A stretch of DNA of 64,000 bases from JAFGDH01 sp964441265 (GTDB taxonomy: Archaea; Aenigmatarchaeota; Aenigmatarchaeia; QMZP01; QMZT01): the NCBI GenBank assembly GCA_964441265.1, contig CAYYKJ010000003.1:100447-164446 (forward strand). Reading direction: 5' to 3'. Below the pieces are notes generated by a model. That model was not told the DNA's origin. It searched no databases and saw only the letters and a list, made by a program, of their open reading frames with translations. Of this stretch, positions 29,978 to 37,001 are shown one piece after another (positions within the stretch are counted from its first letter, which is position 1; every line of letters starts with the position of its first letter). Both the position numbers and the translations under genes were made by a program.

Positions 29978-31359
29978 AGGGGGATCTCCCGGTGAACAGG
30001 AGGTTGGCGGTATTCTGCGCAGTCATGATATCCCTGTTTGTTGTGCTTTCGCCCGGGTTTACGGGATGGCTGACGACAACGGACGTGATTCACATAGGTT
30101 TCTCGGTAGGGAATAAGACGATGTTATGTCTGAACATGCTCGAGATACCGGACACCGTGATAGAATACCAGTCCTCCTCCTTCAAGGTGTTTGTTGAGAA
30201 CTGCGGGAACGTGCCCGCCTCAGGCAAGGTACACTTCTATGTGATGGACCTTAACAATAATACCGCAGTCCATTTCGAGAGTGAGATACCCGAACTAAAT
30301 ATAACGGAATCAGCCGAAGTGGAAAGATCGTGGACCGCGAACTTCGGTACCGGAAGGTTCTGGGTCTCCGCCAGGAATGACATAAACAACAAGACCACAT
30401 CAGAGATAAACTCCTCGGATACCTTCGAGATAATTTCATCGACCTGCGTTCCGGGCGAACTGAGATGCTTCGGCCGCCTGCTCAAGAGATGCTCCATGTA
30501 CGGGACGGGCTGGGACACCGTAATGACCTGTAATTACGGATGCGCCAACGGACAGTGCATACCGGGAGGAGGCGCCCCCGCGGGTCCCCCACCCCCCAGC
30601 GAGCCGGTCCCGGACTTCTCCGTGGAATACTCCGGCAATATAACACTCAACCCGGACATGAGCTATGCCCTCGTCTTCAGGGTGGTGAATACGGGTGGGG
30701 TGGATTTAAAGGATATGTCCCTGCAACTTTCTTCGGAGGACATCAAAACGGAGATCACCTCCCAGACCGTTTCCCTCCTTCCGACCGGAGATTCCGCGAT
30801 TCTCATGGGGGAGATATATGTGCCCGAAAATACCGGGGAGGGAGAATACTCGGTCGCATGGAAAATGAAGACGGAGAGAATGGAAAAATCGGGAACCATA
30901 CCGGTGAACGTGACCGTGTCCTCCATGAAATACAAATCGGCGCAGCTGATCTCCTATTACGGTTATCTGATAGAATACATAGACGAGGACATAGAAGAGG
31001 CGGAGAGGAACGGGAAGAACGTGACCCTGCCGAGGAAACACAGCGAAGAGGCCAGATACGAGTTGGGGATAGCCAAGGAGATGCACAAGCTCGGACTCTA
31101 CGAGGAAGCGGTGAACCAGCTGGAAGTTGTGAGGAGGAGGATCGGGGATATGATAACTTCGCTGATAAGGGCCAAGTTCCGGGCGGAGCCAGAGAAGCCC
31201 CCCGAACCGGTCCCCATAAAAATCGAGATAAATCTCCTTCTCCTTATGGCAGTGATTATAATCATAGGAGTCATAATTCTGGTATTTTACAGGAGATACA
31301 AAAAAAGAAGATTGCTGATGTCTCCCGGAAGATGGGAACCTTCGAAAATAAGGATATAA
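29974..31359 (+). CDS. Anchored surface protein with CARDB/NEW3-like domains and juxtamembrane helical hairpin
   Basis: A 461-residue protein. The ATG at 29974 is preceded by GGAGGGG and overlaps the previous stop (ATGA); an ATG 45 bases earlier would disrupt this. It has a signal peptide (residues 8-33), a beta domain, and a Cys-rich knot (CVPGELRCFGRLLKRCSMYG, then CNYGCANGQC). A Pro-rich linker leads to a CARDB/NEW3-like domain (VEYSGNITLNPDMSYALVFRVVNTG), then a helical pair (SAQLISYYGYLIEYIDEDIEEAERNG and KHSEEARYELGIAKEMHKLGLYEEAVNQLEVV), a membrane helix near residues 416-436 and a basic tail. The helical pair resembles those beside the membrane in the proteins at 43313 and 50788. It is the last gene of the wHTH-RCC1 operon. 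Confidence 0.78.
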   Translation: MKGDLPVNRRLAVFCAVMISLFVVLSPGFTGWLTTTDVIHIGFSVGNKTMLCLNMLEIPDTVIEYQSSSFKVFVENCGNVPASGKVHFYVMDLNNNTAVHFESEIPELNITESAEVERSWTANFGTGRFWVSARNDINNKTTSEINSSDTFEIISSTCVPGELRCFGRLLKRCSMYGTGWDTVMTCNYGCANGQCIPGGGAPAGPPPPSEPVPDFSVEYSGNITLNPDMSYALVFRVVNTGGVDLKDMSLQLSSEDIKTEITSQTVSLLPTGDSAILMGEIYVPENTGEGEYSVAWKMKTERMEKSGTIPVNVTVSSMKYKSAQLISYYGYLIEYIDEDIEEAERNGKNVTLPRKHSEEARYELGIAKEMHKLGLYEEAVNQLEVVRRRIGDMITSLIRAKFRAEPEKPPEPVPIKIEINLLLLMAVIIIIGVIILVFYRRYKKRRLLMSPGRWEPSKIRI

Positions 31360-31361
31360 GA

Positions 31362-33845
31362 CTATTCCAAGATCACCGGCCCTGAATTGCCGTATTCATC
31401 CAGTTTCTCTTCCAAGTCGGTTATCTTCTTTTTCACCGGCCCCAGTCCGGATTCGTCGCCTCTGATGTCTTCGAGCTTTTCCCTTATACTTTCTATGTCG
31501 GAATCCGGAACTGATTTACCCTTCCGGGACTTTCCGGGAATCTCGGAGGGGGATTCCTCCTCGAGAAGACTTTTCATATTTTCGATCCTTTCCTTCATGT
31601 CCTTTCCGGATTTCATCATCTTCTCATCCATGAGGTTGTCCAGCTCCATCTTCTCGGTTTTTATCTCCTTGGCCACCCTCTCCAGATCCCTGTTGAGTAT
31701 CTCGAACCTCTTCTGGTAATCCCTCACCAGCTCGTTAACGAACCCCTTGACCTTCTCCTTGAATTCGGATATGTCCCTTGCTTTTTCCTTCACCAGAGAT
31801 TCGGATCTCTCCCTGTCCCTCTTTATCTGCTCAGAGAGCTTGTTGGAAATCTCCGAAAACTTATCGTTTATGCTGCTCCTTAGCCTTTCCTGGCTGGTTT
31901 CCATTTCTTTCATTCTCCTCTCAAACTCACTCAATTCTGAAACGGAATCCTTGACTCCACCAAGCACGGACCTTCTCTCCCTCCTCACCATTTCCAGTTT
32001 CTCATCGATATCATTCTCTATCTCACTTCTCATCCTGAACATCTCGTCCCTGCTCTCGTTGACCTTGTTTTCCATCTCCGAGACCGTTTTTCTTAGCTCC
32101 TCCGCTATTTCTTCGCTGTCTTTGCCGTGTTTTTCCTTCCACTTCAGCTCCTCCAGCTCTTCGGAGAGCGCAGAAAAGGAATTCTCCAGGTTCTTCAGCT
32201 TTACCTGGATGTCGCTGATCAGGTGCTTGTCGGTACCCGGACCCTTCAGCTCGACCTTGGAGACCCGGTCCTCCAGCATTTTCATGTCCGTAAGGAGGGT
32301 CTTGACCTCCCTCCAAGCCTTCTTACCGGTCTCGTCATCCTCGCCGAGCCGGGAACCCATGCTCTCCACCCTGGAATCAAGATCCGAAAGCGCATCCTTG
32401 ATGCTTTTGATTTCCCTGTCCTCCGATTTGAATTCCTCCAGGTTTTTTGCGAACTGATCGGTCCTGTTTTCCACCGAATCTATCCTCTTGTCTATCCTCG
32501 TCTCGGTGTTCCTTATCTTGGTAATCATCTTGTCCGTCATCTTCATCATGTCTTCCTTGTTCTTCTTGGTCTTGACCGTGTCGACTCCCTCCCTGACCTT
32601 TAAATCCTCTATCTCCTTTTCCAGGGAACCCAGTGAGTTTCCTATGTCGCTGATCTTCTCGATGCCCCCGACCCCCTTGATTTGCTCCTCCATCTGATAG
32701 ACCTTCTCGTCGACCCTGCTTCCTATTTTATTCATGAGTTCATCGATTTTGTTCTTCTTCAGCCACTCCTCATTTTCCTTCCTCATCTCGTCGATGCGAA
32801 AGAGGAGGTCCTTGAGTTCCTTCTTCGTCTTGGCGATTCCGGAGGATTTCTTAATCTTCCTTATCTCCCGGTCCAGCTTATCGATCTCTCTCTGTATCTT
32901 GGGGGAGGGCTTCTTTGAATCCCTGACAGAATTTTCCAGCTTCGCTATGTGATCGAATATCCTGGACTTGGAATCCTTTACAGCGGAAATGTCTTTGACG
33001 AGTTCCCTTACGGAAGTCTCCAGTTTTTTGATTCTCTCTCCGTAATCCCCGCCGGCCTTCCGCATCCTTTCGTCTATCTCTTTCTTCAGGCCGGAAAGCT
33101 TTTCCGTGGAGGATTTCATCTCACCCATTCTCTTCTCTGTCTCGCTTCTTATGTCGGAAACGCTCTCCTCCAGGTCAGATTTGAGCTTTTCGTAATCCTC
33201 ATCCGCCGGCTTTCCCTTGGATTGCATGTCCTTCATGCGCTTCATATCCTTCTCCATGGACTCGAGCTTTTTTTTGCTGATGATGTGCTTTTCCGCATCC
33301 ACCAGGCGGGAAGATAGTTCTTTCAGCCTGCCTTCCATCCTTTCTATCTTCTCCCCCACCTCCGCGTGAAACTTCAGGTCTTCCACGGATTCCGAATCTG
33401 ACTTCTCGGATTCCTCCAAAGAACTATCCAGCTTGGCTATATGATCGAATATTTTACTCTTCGCAGATTTCAGATCCTTTATCTCCTTCTGCAGACTCTT
33501 GAGCGATTCGCTCATTTTCTCTGTCTTCTCTGCTTTCCAGCTGTCTTTTTTCTCTTCCTCTTTCCTAATGGATTCAACCGACTTTTCCAGTTCGGAAATC
33601 TTCTTCTGTCTCTCCTCCAGTTCCTGTCTATTGTCCTTTTCTCCCATCAGAGATCCATGCATCTTCTCTATTTCGTTGCCGAGGTCGTCTATCCTGCCGG
33701 AGATGTCAGACTTGAACTTCTCAAAATTCTCATCGTCCCCGGAACCGACCTTGTCCTCGACAGCCGAAATCCTCTTGTCAGTTTCCTCACGGAGATTCTT
33801 GATCTCTTTGGTGAGTTCCTTAAGAACCTGAGCTATCGGTTTCAT
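31362..33845 (-). CDS. Coiled-coil protein 6 of the minus-strand cluster
   Basis: An 827-residue soluble protein, almost wholly predicted coiled coil: Lys, Glu, Asp, Ser and Met with regular hydrophobic positions, and almost no Pro, Cys or aromatic residues. It has no P-loop, signal or membrane helix, so it is not an SMC ATPase. Two related segments contain SKIFDHIAKLDSSLEES and SRIFDHIAKLENSVRDS, pointing to internal duplication. The frame starts at a TTG (33848), but ATG at 33845 with GGATAGGT 7 bases before is better. It overlaps the previous gene by 26 bases and ends tail-to-tail two bases from the plus-strand surface gene. Role: probably a filament or scaffold; inferred. Confidence 0.75.
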   Translation of the reverse strand: MKPIAQVLKELTKEIKNLREETDKRISAVEDKVGSGDDENFEKFKSDISGRIDDLGNEIEKMHGSLMGEKDNRQELEERQKKISELEKSVESIRKEEEKKDSWKAEKTEKMSESLKSLQKEIKDLKSAKSKIFDHIAKLDSSLEESEKSDSESVEDLKFHAEVGEKIERMEGRLKELSSRLVDAEKHIISKKKLESMEKDMKRMKDMQSKGKPADEDYEKLKSDLEESVSDIRSETEKRMGEMKSSTEKLSGLKKEIDERMRKAGGDYGERIKKLETSVRELVKDISAVKDSKSRIFDHIAKLENSVRDSKKPSPKIQREIDKLDREIRKIKKSSGIAKTKKELKDLLFRIDEMRKENEEWLKKNKIDELMNKIGSRVDEKVYQMEEQIKGVGGIEKISDIGNSLGSLEKEIEDLKVREGVDTVKTKKNKEDMMKMTDKMITKIRNTETRIDKRIDSVENRTDQFAKNLEEFKSEDREIKSIKDALSDLDSRVESMGSRLGEDDETGKKAWREVKTLLTDMKMLEDRVSKVELKGPGTDKHLISDIQVKLKNLENSFSALSEELEELKWKEKHGKDSEEIAEELRKTVSEMENKVNESRDEMFRMRSEIENDIDEKLEMVRRERRSVLGGVKDSVSELSEFERRMKEMETSQERLRSSINDKFSEISNKLSEQIKRDRERSESLVKEKARDISEFKEKVKGFVNELVRDYQKRFEILNRDLERVAKEIKTEKMELDNLMDEKMMKSGKDMKERIENMKSLLEEESPSEIPGKSRKGKSVPDSDIESIREKLEDIRGDESGLGPVKKKITDLEEKLDEYGNSGPVILE

Positions 33846-34563
33846 CAAAATAACCTATCCTGTTGTTTAGATCCTTCACACTCTTTTCGAGCTTTTCCAC
33901 ATCCTTCTTCATGGACCTCTTGAAATGCTCGATATCCGTGAAGGCTTCCTTGAGCAGTCCCTCGGTCTCATGGAGATAGTCCATCCCGGAACCGGAAGAT
34001 ATCTTCTCTAGCTCCTCCAGATCCCTCTCCGCCTTTTGCCTTACCTCCGTGATCCTTTCTATCTCCCTGTCAAACCTGTCCTTCCTGTCTTTGTTCCACT
34101 CCTCTGCACCTTCCCTGAATTCCTCCAGGTCTTTCACCCTGCCGGTGATATCCTCGATGTCCCTGGCCCGATCTTCGGATCTTTTGTCTATTATTTCCTC
34201 ATCCTTTCCGATCTCGTGTATCCTTTCCTTTATCTGCTCCATTCCTTTTTTCATATCCTCCCTGAGGTTGTCCACTCTTATCGAATGGTCCTCAAGATGG
34301 GAAACCCTGGAATCGAGATTACTGACCGATTTCCTAAGTTCATTTATTCTGTCCTCTGCCTTCGATAAGAATTTTCTTACTCTTTCTTCTACCCTAGAGA
34401 ACTTGTCTATGTCGAGGCCATCCCTGAATTTTTTCGTGTCTTCGGCTTCCTCGGAAAGGTATCCGACCGTACTCTCGAGGTCTTTCATCTTCTTCTCTAA
34501 AATCTTCTTATTTTCCTTGAAGGACTTTATTCCCTCCAGAATCTTAACCGCAAGCTCGTTCAT
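33820..34563 (-). CDS. Coiled-coil protein 5 of the cluster
   Basis: A 247-residue soluble coiled-coil protein. The N-terminus MNELAVKILEGIKSFKENKK matches that of protein 4 (KEELVANILEGINRMKEEKK), so the two are paralogues sharing an N-terminal helix motif. The central region is charged heptads; the C-terminal MDYLHETEGLLKEAFTDIEHFKRSMKKDVEKLEK is also helical. It has no Cys and no membrane segments. It is coupled to protein 4 by ATGA overlap and to protein 6 by a 26-base overlap. Confidence 0.72.
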   Translation of the reverse strand: MNELAVKILEGIKSFKENKKILEKKMKDLESTVGYLSEEAEDTKKFRDGLDIDKFSRVEERVRKFLSKAEDRINELRKSVSNLDSRVSHLEDHSIRVDNLREDMKKGMEQIKERIHEIGKDEEIIDKRSEDRARDIEDITGRVKDLEEFREGAEEWNKDRKDRFDREIERITEVRQKAERDLEELEKISSGSGMDYLHETEGLLKEAFTDIEHFKRSMKKDVEKLEKSVKDLNNRIGYFDETDSSGS

Positions 34564-35096
34564 CCGCTTCTCAGCTCCTTCATTATGTCCTTGAGCACCT
34601 TCTCGGCTTCCATCTCTTTCTTTTTCTTGGCATTCTCTATCTCAGCCCTGGTTTTCTTTTTCTTTTCGGAAATGTCCTTCCTCATTTTCTTTGTCTTCTT
34701 CTTGAGGTCTTTCTCTTTCTCCCTCTCCTTAACCACCTTCTTTTTCGCTTCCCTCTCCTTCTTCCTTTCTTTATCGAGTCCCTTTTTCAATTTGCTTACT
34801 CTGGTTTTGAGTTTTGACCTCTCCTTCTCCTTTTCGGTGAGCATCTTCCCAATATTTTTCATCTTATTCTTTATATCGGGATATCCATCCATCTCCTTAT
34901 CCAGCTTGCCTATTTTCTCCCGCAGTTCCTTGTTTTCATTCACCAAAGAGTCTATTTTTCCAGTTATATTTTTGAGATCTATGAGCATGCCATCCGTTAC
35001 TTTTTCAAGCCTTTCCACCTTCTCGCCGAATTCCTTCTTCTCCTCTTTCATCCGGTTTATCCCTTCAAGTATGTTTGCCACGAGTTCCTCTTTCAT
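34560..35096 (-). CDS. Coiled-coil protein 4 of the cluster, very Lys-rich
   Basis: A 178-residue coiled-coil protein. The first 100 residues are regular heptads; the second half is almost pure Lys/Glu/Arg (for example KKKVVKEREKEKDLKKKTKK), a single alpha-helix-like or nucleic-acid-binding tail. The start overlaps the previous stop by one base (TAATG). Its N-terminal LVANILEGINRMKEEKKEF motif is shared with protein 5. The basic tail could bind DNA, RNA or acidic partners; no known domain is present. Confidence 0.72.
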   Translation of the reverse strand: MKEELVANILEGINRMKEEKKEFGEKVERLEKVTDGMLIDLKNITGKIDSLVNENKELREKIGKLDKEMDGYPDIKNKMKNIGKMLTEKEKERSKLKTRVSKLKKGLDKERKKEREAKKKVVKEREKEKDLKKKTKKMRKDISEKKKKTRAEIENAKKKKEMEAEKVLKDIMKELRSG

Positions 35097-37000
35097 TATG
35101 CCTCCAACTCATCGAGTATCTTCTTCAATACACTCTCGGATTCAAGCCCCTCCTCCTTCTTCGTTTTCCTTATTTTCTCCTCGATGTTGTCCATCTTCAT
35201 GTTGAGGGCGGTTTCCAGAGACTTGCTCCTCTCTCCCAGGCTTCTGATGTCCGACTCGATGCCCTTCAATTTTTTCTCCAGGTTTTCCACATCTCCCAGC
35301 TTTTCGCCTTCCGCGGACTGCCTCGACCCGACCGCATCGAGGTCGGACCTGAGGGTGTTTAGCCCATTTTCAATCCTCTTCAGCTCGCTTATCCAGTGGT
35401 CCCTTTCATTCACGAACTTCTGCATCTTGACCGTGACGTCCTTCTCAAGACTCTCCATCTCGCTCCTCTTCTTCCTCAGCCCTTCGCTTATCCTCTCAGT
35501 ATGATTGTCCATCTCCATTCTCATGTCGCCTATTTCACTCCCCATCTCCCTGTTTTTGGATTTCACCTTCTCCAACTCTGAGTCGGTCCTCTTAGCCAGC
35601 TCGTTGACGTAGTCCGACATCTGCCCGACCTTGTTCAGTATGTTTTCCACCTGGTCCTCGTATTTGTCAAGCCTGTCCTTGACCCTGTATTCCAGCGATC
35701 CAAAGCCCTTCTTCATCTCCACGTTGTCCGCCTTGGCCTCCTCGACCTTTTTGTGGAGTTCCTTCTTCTCATTCATAACCCTCTCGAGTTCCATGTCGAC
35801 CTTTTCCTTGATCACCCTGGATTCGCTCTCCAGATTTTTCTTCAGGTTCAGAAGATCGTTCTTCAGGTCGTCGGAGGGCTTCCTCACGTTTTTGATTTCC
35901 TCCCTGAGCTTCGCTATTTTCTTGTCGAGTGTGGACTGGCTGTTGTAAACCTTCTTGAAGGACTCCTTTATGTTGCCGAAGTCCCTGCCAAGCCTGTTGA
36001 GACCCTTTCTCAGATCCCGCTCGGCAGACTTGTCGTCCTTCTTGATTTCCTGTATCTCCAGGGACTGAGCCTCCAGCCTGCTGGAGTTCTTCTCTATCGA
36101 AGATGATACATCCCCGGAAAGCTTCTGCCGCACACCTTCCAGCTCTTCCTTGAACTTCCCCATGTGTTCATCAAAGGCCTTTTTCGAGGATTCATTTGCC
36201 TTCTTGATTTTCTGCATATCCAGTGAATGGTTCTTCAGACTCTGGGAATTGTTCTTTATAGAAGATAAAACGTCTTCGGAGAGTTTTTGCCTCAAACCAT
36301 CAAGTTCTTTTTTAAGTCCGGCAAAATCCTTGCTCAGGTCTCTGTCAGAAGATTTGTCCTCTTTTTTTATCTCCTGTATCTTCTGGGCGTGGGCCTCCAG
36401 TTTTTTGGAGTTTTCATAAATGGAGGCGAGTACGTCCCCGGAGAGCTTTTGCCCCAGCCCATCCAGCTCGTTTTTCAGCTTGTCGATATCCTTGCTCAGG
36501 TCCTTTCCGGACGCATTGTCTCCCTTTTTCACTTCCTTTATCCTCACGGACTGGGACTCCAGCCTGCTGGCGTTATCCTGGATTGAAGTGACTACGTCCT
36601 TGGAGAGCTTCTCTCTCATGGAGTCCATGTCCCCCCGGAGCTTGTCCAGACGCTTGCTTAAGGCACTTTCTGAGGATTTTTCCCCCTTCCTTATTTTCTT
36701 TATCTCCAGGGACTGGCTCTCCAGTCTCTTTGCGTTCTCTTCAATAGAAGATAGCATTTCCTTGGAGAGCTTCTGCCTCATGGATTCCAGTTCGGCCTTC
36801 AGCTTATCCGAATACTTCTCGGATTCCCTGTCCTCTTTCTTGATTTTCTGTATCTCCAGTGACTGGTCCTCCAGCTTCTGCGAGTTCCCGTGGATTGAGG
36901 AAAGCATGTCCTTGGAGAGCTTCTGGTACCTTCTTTTCCACTCATCTCTCTCCTTTTTCATCTGCTCTATCTTTTCTCCCAGAACCTGGAACCTGTTCAT
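35096..37000 (-). CDS. Coiled-coil protein 3 of the cluster, with six 54-residue repeats
   Basis: A 634-residue soluble protein. Residues about 27-346 are six tandem repeats, five of exactly 54 residues and the first of 50, each opening with K-L-S-x-(D/E) followed by S-I-x-x-N, and containing L-x-x-x-(S/A)-x-x-(I/M)-(Q/K)-x-(I/V)-(K/R)-K. The remaining half is ordinary long coiled coil. Constant repeat length with a fixed heptad phase suggests a rod of defined length or a series of equal binding sites. The frame begins at GTG 37009, but the ATG at 37000, one base after the upstream stop (TGATATG), is preferred. No motor, membrane or signal sequence. Confidence 0.75.
   Translation of the reverse strand: MNRFQVLGEKIEQMKKERDEWKRRYQKLSKDMLSSIHGNSQKLEDQSLEIQKIKKEDRESEKYSDKLKAELESMRQKLSKEMLSSIEENAKRLESQSLEIKKIRKGEKSSESALSKRLDKLRGDMDSMREKLSKDVVTSIQDNASRLESQSVRIKEVKKGDNASGKDLSKDIDKLKNELDGLGQKLSGDVLASIYENSKKLEAHAQKIQEIKKEDKSSDRDLSKDFAGLKKELDGLRQKLSEDVLSSIKNNSQSLKNHSLDMQKIKKANESSKKAFDEHMGKFKEELEGVRQKLSGDVSSSIEKNSSRLEAQSLEIQEIKKDDKSAERDLRKGLNRLGRDFGNIKESFKKVYNSQSTLDKKIAKLREEIKNVRKPSDDLKNDLLNLKKNLESESRVIKEKVDMELERVMNEKKELHKKVEEAKADNVEMKKGFGSLEYRVKDRLDKYEDQVENILNKVGQMSDYVNELAKRTDSELEKVKSKNREMGSEIGDMRMEMDNHTERISEGLRKKRSEMESLEKDVTVKMQKFVNERDHWISELKRIENGLNTLRSDLDAVGSRQSAEGEKLGDVENLEKKLKGIESDIRSLGERSKSLETALNMKMDNIEEKIRKTKKEEGLESESVLKKILDELEA
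35963..36922 (-). repeat. Six tandem 162-base repeats (54-residue units)
   Basis: Coding repeats inside coiled-coil protein 3. Units begin at the K-L-S-(K/G/E)-(D/E) motif. Boundaries were set by counting residues between successive motifs: 50, 54, 54, 54, 54 and 54. Confidence 0.85.
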
Positions 37001-37001
37001 A

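Noticed and set aside
31362..33845. SMC, Rad50 or ScpB-like chromosome proteins
   Set aside because: The coiled-coil proteins have no Walker A, signature or hinge motif and no winged-helix ends, so an SMC ATPase is excluded on sequence.
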